From: JAXLYE01 sp046351595
Lineage (GTDB): Bacteria; Myxococcota_A; Polyangia; Palsa-1104; JAEUJZ01
NCBI GenBank assembly: GCA_046351595.1
Contig: JAXLYE010000001.1
Location: forward strand, 930,001 to 994,000
Direction of reading: 5' to 3'
DNA: 64,000 bases
A program made the translations under genes and the position numbers. Shown here one piece after another: positions 1 through 10,332 of this stretch (its first letter is position 1; each line of letters opens with the position of its first letter). Below the pieces are notes generated by a model that was not told where the DNA came from, ran no database searches, and was given only the letters and a program-made list of their open reading frames with translations.

Positions 1-744
1 CACCAGAACATCCGCATGCCGGTGCGCGAGGCCGTGAAGATCATCAACGAGTACGGCATCGGCCTGCACGCCGGCATCATCCTCGGCCTCGACACCGACG
101 ACGAGCAGACCGTCGCGAAGCTGAACCGCTTCATCGACGACTCGCAGATCCCGCTGCTCGCCATCAACGTGCTGTACGCGCCGCCCAAGACGCCGCTGTG
201 GAGCCGCCTGCAGAGCGAGGGCCGCCTCGTCCCGCTCGAGGAGGTGCAGCACTCGAACGTGCGCTTCAAGGTCCCCGAGGCCGAGGTGCTGCGGCGCTGG
301 GGCGCGGTGATCGAGCACGCCTTCGAGCCCGCGGCGCTGTTCGCGCGCTTTTTGCACAACGTGCAGCACACGTACAAGAACCGCATCGCGCTGCCGCTCA
401 ACCGCTTCCGGCTGTCGTGGGGGCTGCTGAAGAACGGGCTGTTCGCGCTGTTCGCGGTGCTTTTGTACCTGTGCGTGCTGGCGCCGTACCGGCGGCACTT
501 CTTCCGCGTCGCGTGGGCGGTGCTGCGCATCGGCCAGATCGATCACCTGGTCTACGTCGCCACCATGGCCTACCACCTGATCCGCTTCCGCGACGAGGTG
601 CTGGCCGGCACCGCGCAGGCCTGCATCCACAGCGAGGTGCCGGCCGCGGTCGAGCCGGCGTCCGAGCACGTCCCCGCGGAGCAGCGCCTGGTGCCGCTGC
701 GCCGAAGACCGCAGCCGCTGCGGCTGGCGCAGTCCAACCCCTAG
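1..744 (+). CDS. B12-binding-type radical SAM protein, C-terminal part (DUF4070-like)
   Basis: The gene is cut by the left edge of the window; the frame is open from base 1 and ends at TAG 742-744. The visible 247 residues start inside the radical SAM barrel (a GIILGLDTDD strand typical of the late part of the barrel). They continue into the roughly 130-residue C-terminal region found in cobalamin-dependent radical SAM proteins of the DUF4070 group, with HNVQHTYKNRIALP and a hydrophobic stretch around LFALFAVLLYLCVLAPY. The CxxxCxxC cluster motif and the B12 domain would lie upstream of the window. Members of this group include hopanoid and lipid methylases, but the substrate cannot be read from this fragment. 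The P450 gene follows 9 bp downstream on the same strand, so the two may be co-transcribed and act in one pathway (inference). Confidence 0.75.
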   Translation, partial: HQNIRMPVREAVKIINEYGIGLHAGIILGLDTDDEQTVAKLNRFIDDSQIPLLAINVLYAPPKTPLWSRLQSEGRLVPLEEVQHSNVRFKVPEAEVLRRWGAVIEHAFEPAALFARFLHNVQHTYKNRIALPLNRFRLSWGLLKNGLFALFAVLLYLCVLAPYRRHFFRVAWAVLRIGQIDHLVYVATMAYHLIRFRDEVLAGTAQACIHSEVPAAVEPASEHVPAEQRLVPLRRRPQPLRLAQSNP

Positions 745-753
745 CGCGAGGTC

Positions 754-2214
754 GTGACCATGATCCCGCTCAGCACCCCGACCAGCCGTCCGTCCGAGGC
801 GCTGCGTGACGGCCCGGCGATGCCGCTCGCAAGGCCGCTGCCGACGCCGCCCGGGCCCCGGGGCCAGCCCGTGCTCGGCGACCTCCTCCGCATCCACCAG
901 CAGGGCCTCTTGCCCTTCTTCCGCGACGTGCACCAGCGCTTCGGCGAGCTGGTGCGCGTGCGCCTCGGGCCGCTGCCCGCGTACCTCGTGGTGGCGCCGG
1001 CCCTCGTCGAGCAGGTGCTGCTCGGCTCGCGCGAGGGGTATCAGAAGGGGCGGGCGTTCGACAGCATGCGGCTGCTCATCGGCGACGGGCTGCTCACCAG
1101 CGAGGGCGCGCTGTGGCAGCGCCAGCGCCGGCTCCTGCAGCCCTTCTTCACGCGCGCCGCGGTCGCCGGCTACGTCGAGGCCATGGGCGCCGCGGTCGCC
1201 GATCGGCTGGCGCGCTGGCAGCAGCGCAGCGACCGCGGCGACGCCGAGCAGCCGGTGCAGCTCACCACCGAGATGATGAGCCTGGCCATGGACGTCATCG
1301 GCCGCTGCCTGTTCGGCATCAAGCTCGCGTCCGAGGCGGCGCAGGTCGGCGACGCGATCTACGACTGCCTGCTGTTCACCAGCCGCCGCACGCGCCAGCT
1401 CGCGCCGCCGCCGCTGTGGGTGCCGACGCCGGCGAACCGCGCCTTCGTCCGCTCGCGCCGGCTGGTGACCGACTTCATCCTGTCGCGCATCGCGGCGCGC
1501 GCCGCAGCCTGCGGGACCTCGAGCGAGCAGGCCGGCCTGCTCGACGCGCTGACCCAGGCGCGCGACAGCGGCAGCGGCGACGGCATGAGCCAGAAGCAGC
1601 TCGTCGACGAGATCCTCACCTTCTTCCTGGCCGGGCACGAGACCACTGCGGTCGGCCTGACCTGGACCCTGCACTTGGTGTCGCGGCACCCCGAGGTCGA
1701 GGCGCGCCTGCACGAGGAGGTCGACCGCGTGCTCGCGGGGCAGCCGCCGACCGCGCACGATCTGGAGGCGCTGGTCTATACGCGCCAGGTGATCGACGAG
1801 GCGCTGCGCCTGTACCCGCCGCTGTGGATCTACCCGCGGACCGCGGCGCGCGAGCAGCCGCTCGGCGGGTTTGTGGTGCCGGCGGGGGCGATGATGCTGA
1901 TCGCGCCCTACCTGACGCACCGCCTGCCGGGCCTGTGGCCGGATCCCGAGCGCTTTGATCCGGAGCGCTTCCGGCCCGAGCACGTCGCGGCCCGGCCGCG
2001 GCACGCCTACCTGCCGTTTGGCTTCGGGCCGCGCGCGTGCATCGGGCAGCACTTCGCGCTGCAGGAGATGGTGCTGGCGGTGGCGGCCATCGCGCAGCGG
2101 TTCTCTGTGCGCGCGCCCGCGGGACCTGAGGTGGCAGTGGCGCTTGACGCGGAGAGTACGCTGCGGCCGGGCGGGCCGATGACGGTCTGCCTGCGGCGCC
2201 GGGCCTGCAGCTGA
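754..2214 (+). CDS. Cytochrome P450
   Basis: A 486-residue heme monooxygenase of normal bacterial P450 length with no membrane anchor, so probably soluble. The diagnostic motifs are present in order: I-helix AGHETT at about residues 293-298, K-helix ExxR at 349-352, and heme loop FGFGPRACIGQ with the iron-ligating Cys at about residue 429. It resembles CYP102/CYP4-type soluble P450s that hydroxylate fatty acids or terpenoids, but the substrate is unknown and no ferredoxin or reductase gene is adjacent. The start is a GTG at 754 with an ATG two codons later at 760; either is possible. It follows the radical SAM gene by 9 bp and converges on the short LysR-like gene. Confidence 0.93.
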   Translation: MTMIPLSTPTSRPSEALRDGPAMPLARPLPTPPGPRGQPVLGDLLRIHQQGLLPFFRDVHQRFGELVRVRLGPLPAYLVVAPALVEQVLLGSREGYQKGRAFDSMRLLIGDGLLTSEGALWQRQRRLLQPFFTRAAVAGYVEAMGAAVADRLARWQQRSDRGDAEQPVQLTTEMMSLAMDVIGRCLFGIKLASEAAQVGDAIYDCLLFTSRRTRQLAPPPLWVPTPANRAFVRSRRLVTDFILSRIAARAAACGTSSEQAGLLDALTQARDSGSGDGMSQKQLVDEILTFFLAGHETTAVGLTWTLHLVSRHPEVEARLHEEVDRVLAGQPPTAHDLEALVYTRQVIDEALRLYPPLWIYPRTAAREQPLGGFVVPAGAMMLIAPYLTHRLPGLWPDPERFDPERFRPEHVAARPRHAYLPFGFGPRACIGQHFALQEMVLAVAAIAQRFSVRAPAGPEVAVALDAESTLRPGGPMTVCLRRRACS

Positions 2215-2257
2215 AGCCGGATCGGGGACCTGCGGCTGCCGCCCGCGCGGCGCAGGG

Positions 2258-2569
2258 TCAGGCAGAGCCGCTTCGTGAGCCGGACCCGGACCTCGCCCTG
2301 CCGCGTGCCGGCGGCCGCGAGCGGACCTCGGCCAGCACGTCGTCGACGTGCCGCAAGATGGCGCTCGCCCGCACCGCGAACTCACGACCGAACTCGGTGA
2401 GCACGACGCCGCGGCCCTTGCGCTCGAGCAGCGGATGGCCGAGCTCGTCCTCGAGCAGGCGGATCTGCCGGCTCAGCGGCGGCTGCGACACGTGCAGCCG
2501 AGCGGCCGCGCGCGTGACGTGCTCCTCTTCGGCCACCGTGACGAAGTAGCGCAGCTGCTGCAGGCTCAT
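2258..2569 (-). pseudogene. LysR-family regulator remnant, HTH domain only
   Basis: The 103 residues starting MSLQQLRYFVTVAEEEHVTR form a textbook LysR winged HTH (helix pair AAARLHVSQPPLSRQIRLLE, then LGHPLLERKGRGVVLTEFG). They continue through the first half of the linker helix. The frame then ends in a low-complexity Arg/Ser/Gly tail and a TGA at 2258. LysR regulators normally have about 300 residues with an effector-binding domain, which is missing here, so the gene is probably a 3'-truncated relic. A functional HTH-only DNA-binding protein cannot be excluded. The ATG at 2569 is chosen because it starts the conserved domain. It is divergent from map with 76 bp between the starts, the usual arrangement for a LysR gene and its target. 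Confidence 0.72.
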
Positions 2570-2645
2570 CGGGCCTCGAGCATGCCACGACCCAGAGCAA
2601 AACGGTATTGGACCCGATCGCGCAGCCCGGCCCATCGTGGGCTGC

Positions 2646-3398
2646 ATGAGCATCTACCTCCTCTCGTCGCGCGAGTGCGACGCCATGCGCCGCGCCGGCC
2701 AGGCCGCGGCCAAGACGCTCGCCTACGTCGGCGCGCGCCTCGAGCCCGGGCTCACCACCGCCACCATCGATCGCTGGGTGCGCGAGCATACCCGGCAGCT
2801 CGGCGGTCGCCCGTCGCAGCTCGGCTACCACGGCTTCCCGGCCGCCGTGTGCGTCAGCCGCAACGACATCGTCTGCCACGGCATCCCCAGCGAGCACGAG
2901 CGCCTCGTCGACGGCGACATCGTCAACATCGACATCACCACCGAGCTCGACGGGTTCCACGGCGACACCTCGGCCACCTTTGTGATCGGTCAGGCCCGGC
3001 CCGACGCCCTCGCCCTCGTCGAGCTCGCTCGTGGCGCGCGTGATGCGGGCATCGCGGCCGTCGGGCCCGGCGCGCGGCTCGGTGACGTCGGCGCCGCCAT
3101 CGCTCGACACGTCGGGCACGCCGGCCGCATCGTGACCGAGTTTGGCGGCCACGGCATCGGCCGCAAGATGCACCTAGCACCGCACGTGGCGCATGTCGCG
3201 CGAGCCGGCACCGGGCCGCGGCTCCGCGAAGGCATGGCCTTCACCATCGAGCCGATGGTGAACGCCGGCGGTGCCGCCATCACGATCGACGACGACGGTT
3301 GGACCGTGCGCACCGCCGATCACAGGTGGTCGGCGCAGTTCGAGCACACCGTGCTCGTGACCGCGCGCGGCGCCGAGCTGACCACGCAGCTCGGCTGA
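2646..3398 (+). CDS. map: Type I methionine aminopeptidase
   Basis: A 250-residue cytosolic metalloenzyme that removes the initiator methionine from nascent proteins. All five metal ligands of the pita-bread fold are visible: D96 and D107 (NIDITTELDGFHGD), H169 (GGHGIGR), E202 (FTIEP) and E233 (AQFEHTV), plus the substrate-side His in VCHGIP. Length and motifs fit the short bacterial type I class without an N-terminal SH3-binding extension. The ATG at 2646 is preferred over an upstream in-frame GTG at 2637 because the conserved sequence begins there. It is not next to the ribosomal or secY genes that often accompany the housekeeping map, so it may be an extra copy (inference). It is divergent from the LysR-like relic. 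Confidence 0.93.
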   Translation: MSIYLLSSRECDAMRRAGQAAAKTLAYVGARLEPGLTTATIDRWVREHTRQLGGRPSQLGYHGFPAAVCVSRNDIVCHGIPSEHERLVDGDIVNIDITTELDGFHGDTSATFVIGQARPDALALVELARGARDAGIAAVGPGARLGDVGAAIARHVGHAGRIVTEFGGHGIGRKMHLAPHVAHVARAGTGPRLREGMAFTIEPMVNAGGAAITIDDDGWTVRTADHRWSAQFEHTVLVTARGAELTTQLG

Positions 3399-3463
3399 GC
3401 AACGCGACTGGCTTGACCTGGGTGCAGGAAGAAGAAGAAGAAGAAACGGGCGGAGAGACAAAA

Positions 3464-3486
3464 GGAGGGACCGCGCGGGTCCCTCC
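3464..3486 (-). terminator. Rho-independent terminator of the atp operon
   Basis: A perfect 9-bp stem, GGAGGGACC/GGTCCCTCC, with a 5-nt loop. Read on the minus strand it is followed by TTTTG. It lies 32 bp past the stop of atpC and can also stop transcription from map on the other strand. Confidence 0.75.
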
Positions 3487-3518
3487 CTCTGTCCGGCTCC
3501 GCCCTCTACGAAACGGAG

Positions 3519-3929
3519 CTACCGCGGCCTGACGTCCTTGACCTCGAGCTGGGCCAGCGCCCAGTCGCGGTCCGCCGCCGCCGCGGCCTGCGCCTCCTGG
3601 CTGTCCTTGCTGTCGCCCTTCAGGCGCTCGTTGGCGCTGGCCAAGAGCTCCTCGGCAGCGGCCACGTTGACGCTCTCGCCGTCCGCGGCCTTCTGCACCA
3701 GCGCCAGCACCGTGTCCTTGCCGTCGACCTCGGCGAAGCCGGGCCCCAGCGCCATGCGCCCGCGCTCGGTGCCGCGGCGGTAGCGCAGGACGCCCGCCTT
3801 GGTCGCCGCCAGGAGCGGCACGTGGCCGGGAAGGATGCCCAGCTCGCCGAGCAGGCCGGGCACGGTGACCTCGTCGACCTCACGGTCGAGGGCCTGCCCG
3901 GTCGGTGTGACTACGTGCAGCTTGAGCAT
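3519..3929 (-). CDS. atpC: F1Fo-ATP synthase epsilon subunit
   Basis: 136 residues, the usual length for bacterial epsilon. The N-terminal beta-sandwich is recognisable from MLKLHVVTPTGQALDREVDEVTVPGLLGELGILPGHVPLL, and residues 90-130 give the Ala-rich helical hairpin that can inhibit ATP hydrolysis. Epsilon sits at the foot of the central stalk with gamma in the cytoplasmic F1 sector. It is the last gene of the atp operon, starting 3 bp after atpD, and is followed by a strong hairpin terminator. Confidence 0.96.
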   Translation of the reverse strand: MLKLHVVTPTGQALDREVDEVTVPGLLGELGILPGHVPLLAATKAGVLRYRRGTERGRMALGPGFAEVDGKDTVLALVQKAADGESVNVAAAEELLASANERLKGDSKDSQEAQAAAAADRDWALAQLEVKDVRPR

Positions 3930-3932
3930 GGG

Positions 3933-5381
<1,449 letters not shown>

Positions 5382-5384
5382 GTC

Positions 5385-6410
5385 TTATCCCTTAAGAGCC
5401 TCCGCACCACCGATGATCTCCATCAGCTCCTTGGTGATGAGAGCCTGGCGGGCGCGGTTGTATTGCAGGGTGAGGCGCGAGATCATCTCCTTGGCGTTGC
5501 GCGAGGCGCTGTCCATCGCGGACATGCGCGCCCCGAGCTCCGAGGCGATGGCCTCCAGGAAGATGCGCTGCAGCTCGGTGGTGAGGTAGAGCGGGACCAG
5601 GTGCGCGAGCACCGCGTCGCGGTCCGGCTCGTACAAGAAGTCGACCAGCGTCTTGGGCTCGTCGAGCGCGGCCTCGTCCTTGGGCCCGCCCTTCTTCGCA
5701 CCCTGAGCCGCGCCCGCCGCGACTTCCACCGGCAGGAGCCGCCGCACCTTCACGTTGACGCTGGCCGCGGTCTTGAACTCGTTGAACACGACGTAGACGG
5801 CGTCGCACTCATCGTTGAACAGCGCGCGGGTCAGCGACTGCGCAAGCTCCGCGGCGCGGGCGCTGGCGGTCTTGGGGTCGACGCCGCCGAGCTCCCCGAC
5901 GATCTTGTGCGGGCGGCGGCGGAAGAAGTCGCGGCCCTTGCGACCGAGGATGAGCAGCTCGACCTCGCGCCCGTCCTCGAGCTTGATCTCGGTGACCTGG
6001 CGCTCGGTGCGGCGGAAGACGTTGCTGTTGTAGGCGCCGGCGAGACCGCGATCCGAGCTGACCACGACCAGGCGCACCCGGCGCTCGCTCTTGCCGATGA
6101 GGATGCGGCGCAGCTGCTCCGGCGTCGGCACCTTGGCGCCGGCCGCCGCGGCCTCGTCCTTGGCCGTCTCGGCCTCGGGCTGGGCGTCTGCGGGCGCTGC
6201 GGCCACGGCGTCGGCCTCGGGCTCCTCGGACAGGTGCGAGGCCAGGTCGTGCGCGAGCTGCCCGAGGTGGTTGGCATAGGGCCGCAGCGACTGCACCGCG
6301 TCCTGCGCACGGCGCAGCCTCGCCGCCGCGACCATCTTCATCGCCTTGGTGATCTTCTGGGTGTTCTTCACCGAGGCGATGCGCTTGCGAATCGCCTTGA
6401 GCGACGGCAT
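5385..6410 (-). CDS. atpG: F1Fo-ATP synthase gamma subunit with acidic insertions
   Basis: 341 residues, longer than the usual 285-295. The N-terminal helix (MPSLKAIRKRIASVKNTQKITKAMKMVAAARLRRAQ) and the C-terminal helix (SASRNAKEMISRLTLQYNRARQALITKELMEIIGGAEAL) that form the rotor coiled coil are intact. The extra length is an Ala/Glu-rich stretch at about residues 58-100 after the first helix, and a second Gly/Lys-rich insertion at about 235-255. Neither matches the position of the redox-regulatory insertion of chloroplast gamma (family knowledge). The gene is 3 bp from both atpA and atpD. Confidence 0.96.
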   Translation of the reverse strand: MPSLKAIRKRIASVKNTQKITKAMKMVAAARLRRAQDAVQSLRPYANHLGQLAHDLASHLSEEPEADAVAAAPADAQPEAETAKDEAAAAGAKVPTPEQLRRILIGKSERRVRLVVVSSDRGLAGAYNSNVFRRTERQVTEIKLEDGREVELLILGRKGRDFFRRRPHKIVGELGGVDPKTASARAAELAQSLTRALFNDECDAVYVVFNEFKTAASVNVKVRRLLPVEVAAGAAQGAKKGGPKDEAALDEPKTLVDFLYEPDRDAVLAHLVPLYLTTELQRIFLEAIASELGARMSAMDSASRNAKEMISRLTLQYNRARQALITKELMEIIGGAEALKG

Positions 6411-6413
6411 GGC

Positions 6414-7949
<1,536 letters not shown>

Positions 7950-8061
7950 CTGAACGTCGTCCCTTCTGCCCAGCTAGTTGGCGGTGCGCCGTGCGGTGCG
8001 CTCGCGTTTAGGGAGGAAAAATCTGTTGTCGTCGCCGCCGCGGCGGCGCGAGCGGGTCTGT

Positions 8062-8601
8062 TTAGCTCTGGTAGCGCTGGCGCAGAAGCTCAAGCTGCGT
8101 GCGCACGCTGCCGTCATACAGGAGATCACCGACCTGCGTCACCACGCCGCCAAGCAGCGACGGGTCCACGTGCTTCTCGAGCAGCACGTTCTTGCCGGTG
8201 GCGCGGGCGAGCGCGGCGCGGATGCGGGTCTCGACGGCGAAGTCGAGCGGCTTCGCCGAGGTCACGCTCGCCCGGACCCGGCCCATCTGCTCGTCGATCA
8301 TCAGGCGCAGGAAGCGCGCCATCATCGGCAGCTGCGGGATGCGCCCGCGCGCGAGCAGCAGCCGCGCGAAGTCGTGCACCGGCTTGGACAGCACCAGCTT
8401 GCGGCTGACGTCGTCGAGCACCGCCTGCCGCTGCGCCAGCGAGAAGGCAGGGTTTTGGAGCACGCGCCGCAGCTCCGGGTTCTTCTCATAGGTCTGCGCC
8501 AGGCGCTCGACCTCGGTGTTGAACGTGTCCGGGTTGCCGTGCTGCTGCGCGATGAGCAGCAGCGCCTTGGCATAGCGGCGAGCCGCCGAGCCGCCGATCA
8601 T
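8062..8601 (-). CDS. atpH: F1Fo-ATP synthase delta subunit
   Basis: 179 residues, typical for bacterial delta (OSCP), which ties the peripheral stalk to the top of F1. The N-terminal six-helix domain begins ARRYAKALLLIAQQHG, and the C-terminal signature AVETRIRAALARATGKNVLLEKHVDPSLLGGVVTQVGDLLYDGSV is complete. The ATG at 8601 overlaps the TGA of the upstream b-subunit gene (ATGA overlap), which fixes this start. The frame is open much further upstream, but that extension lies over the b-subunit gene and has no delta homology. Confidence 0.96.
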   Translation of the reverse strand: MIGGSAARRYAKALLLIAQQHGNPDTFNTEVERLAQTYEKNPELRRVLQNPAFSLAQRQAVLDDVSRKLVLSKPVHDFARLLLARGRIPQLPMMARFLRLMIDEQMGRVRASVTSAKPLDFAVETRIRAALARATGKNVLLEKHVDPSLLGGVVTQVGDLLYDGSVRTQLELLRQRYQS

Positions 8602-9650
8602 GATGCTCCTCCCGCGGCGCCGCCGGCCGTCGGGCCGGGCGCCGTGCTCTTCGACAGCGACTCGACCTGCGCCACGAAGCGCTCGGTCAGGGCGCGCTGA
8701 TCCGCGTCGTTGATCTGCTGGCGGATCAGCCGCTCGGCCATGTCCACGGCCAAAAGGCCCGCCTGCTTCTCGAGCTCGCGCTTGGCCGCCTCGACCGCGA
8801 CCTTGACCTGCGTCTCCGCGTCCTTCAGCAGCTTGCCGGCCTCGGTCTCGGCCTGGGCGATGATGCGCTCGCGCTCGGCCTCGGACTGCTTGCGCAGCGT
8901 CGCCAGCATCTCGCCCACCTCGGCCTCGACCGCCTGCGTGCGCCGCTCGTACTCGCTGAGCTGCTCCTGCGCCTTCTGCTCCAGCGTGCGCGCCCGGTCG
9001 AGGGCCTTGCGCACCTCGCCGTGGCGGTTGGCGATGAACTCGCGCAGGCTCTTGCCGGCCAGGCGGTTGAGGATCAAGAGGAACACGACGAAGTTGAGCA
9101 GCGCGAACCCGAACGGCGGGTTGTGGTGCGCCTTGCCCGGGCCGTAGTCCCAGCTCCACCAGTTCTCGATGACCGGGCCGCCGTGGCCCTCACCGTGAAC
9201 GCCGTGCCCGGCCGCGGCGCCGTGCGCGCCCTCGTGCTCGGCGACGGCGCCGTGCGGTCCGGCCGCGGCCGCCTCACCCGGGGGCGTCACCGCCTGCGGG
9301 TGCACGCGCTCCTGCGCGGTCGGCAGGCCGTGCTCGCCCGCGCCGGTGTGAACCTCGCCGACGGGCGCCGTCGGCTGGGCCGCGGCCTCGCCGTGTGCCG
9401 GCGCGCCCTCGGCCGGAGCCGCGGGCGCCGCGCCTTCCGCTGCCGCCGCCGGGGCTTCCGTCGGAGCCGGAGCCTGAGCCGGAGCCGCCGCGGGGGCCTC
9501 GGCCGGAGCCGCCGCCGCGGGCTGCCCCTCGGGCTGCGCCCGTACCGCGCCGATCGCGCCGACCGAGATCAGCGCCAGCGCGCCCGCGCCCAGCAGCGTG
9601 AGCCGGCGCGACCGCTTCATCCCTTCACGAGCCAGCGAGCTTGTCTGCAT
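8598..9650 (-). CDS. atpF: F1Fo-ATP synthase b-type subunit with long exported N-terminal arm
   Basis: 350 residues, about twice the family length. Residues about 190-345 are a normal b subunit: a membrane segment (FGFALLNFVVFLLILNRLAG), then KSLREFIANRHGEVRKALDRARTLEQKAQEQL and a long charged coiled coil that forms the peripheral stalk. Ahead of it are a signal-peptide-like stretch (about residues 12-38, RSRRLTLLGAGALALISVGAIG), roughly 90 residues rich in Ala, Pro and Glu, and a Gly/His-rich stretch (about 125-160) ending in WWSWDYGPG. The arm would face outward if the membrane segment has its normal orientation (inference). The gene lies between the second b-type gene and atpH and overlaps atpH by 4 bp. 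Confidence 0.9.
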   Translation of the reverse strand: MQTSSLAREGMKRSRRLTLLGAGALALISVGAIGAVRAQPEGQPAAAAPAEAPAAAPAQAPAPTEAPAAAAEGAAPAAPAEGAPAHGEAAAQPTAPVGEVHTGAGEHGLPTAQERVHPQAVTPPGEAAAAGPHGAVAEHEGAHGAAAGHGVHGEGHGGPVIENWWSWDYGPGKAHHNPPFGFALLNFVVFLLILNRLAGKSLREFIANRHGEVRKALDRARTLEQKAQEQLSEYERRTQAVEAEVGEMLATLRKQSEAERERIIAQAETEAGKLLKDAETQVKVAVEAAKRELEKQAGLLAVDMAERLIRQQINDADQRALTERFVAQVESLSKSTAPGPTAGGAAGGAS

Positions 9651-9653
9651 GGC

Positions 9654-10157
9654 TCAGACCTCCCGTCCCAGCAGCTTGGCGGCCAGGGCGTGACCCAACG
9701 TCGACGCGCGCTGCTCGAGCTCGCCGCGCGCGGTCTGCACCTGCTCGGCGATCTGCTGCCGCGTCGCCTGGATGCGGCCCTGCGCCCGGCTGCGCGCCTG
9801 CGTCAGGAGCTCGGTTTCGCGGACCCGCGCCTCGCTCTGCAGGCGGGCCCGCTCCTCGTCGGCGGAGGCGCGCGCCCGCGCCACCTTGGCCTTGTACTGG
9901 GCCTCGAGCTCGTCGGCGCGCTTGCTCAGCGTGCCGGCCTTGGCCTCGGCTCCCTCGATCTTCTCGGCGCGCTCGGCGCGCATCTTGAGATAGGGCTTGA
10001 ACAGGAACGCGCGCAGGACCAGGAACATCGCCACGAACAGGGCGAACTGGATCAGCACGGTGCCGTCGATATCGATGATCGGCGGGGCCTTCTCTTCGGC
10101 GGCCTCCGCACCGGCAAGGGCCGTGGTCGCGGCGAGCGCCAGATGGGGTAGTGACAT
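9654..10157 (-). CDS. atpF: F1Fo-ATP synthase b/b'-type subunit
   Basis: 167 residues, the standard size for b or b'. After a short N-terminal leader (LALAATTALAGAEAAEEKAPP) comes the membrane segment GTVLIQFALFVAMFLVLRAFLFKPYL, then a long coiled coil (AERAEKIEGAEAKAGTLSKRADELEAQYKAK and onwards). Together with the next gene it should give a b-b' heterodimer, as in other organisms with two b genes. It is the first gene of the operon. GGAG lies a few bases before its ATG and a good promoter lies about 30 bp upstream. The a and c subunit genes are not in the window. Confidence 0.92.
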   Translation of the reverse strand: MSLPHLALAATTALAGAEAAEEKAPPIIDIDGTVLIQFALFVAMFLVLRAFLFKPYLKMRAERAEKIEGAEAKAGTLSKRADELEAQYKAKVARARASADEERARLQSEARVRETELLTQARSRAQGRIQATRQQIAEQVQTARGELEQRASTLGHALAAKLLGREV

Positions 10158-10187
10158 GAATTCTCCAGGGAGCTAGCGGCCCGTGCA

Positions 10188-10215
10188 CTTATCACTTGCC
10201 TGCTCGAGGTGTCAA
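10188..10215 (-). promoter_or_regulatory. Sigma-70-type promoter of the atp operon
   Basis: On the minus strand a perfect -35 TTGACA (10215-10210) is followed after 16 bp by GATAAG (10193-10188), which matches the -10 consensus at four of six positions. Initiation would fall near 10181, giving a leader of roughly 24 nt before the ATG at 10157. Confidence 0.6.
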
Positions 10216-10332
10216 GCGCGCCTTGCGACGACTGCGCCACCGGCCGCCCGCGCGGGACCGGTCGCCCCGTCGGAGCGGGCGGCCTCTGCGGACCACGAGC
10301 TGGCTGACCGCGCCGCCGCGTCGAGCGCAAGC

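Noticed and set aside
8602..9159. N-terminal extension of the delta subunit frame
   Set aside because: The frame stays open but lies entirely over the b-subunit gene. The ATGA overlap at 8598-8601 gives a normal delta length.
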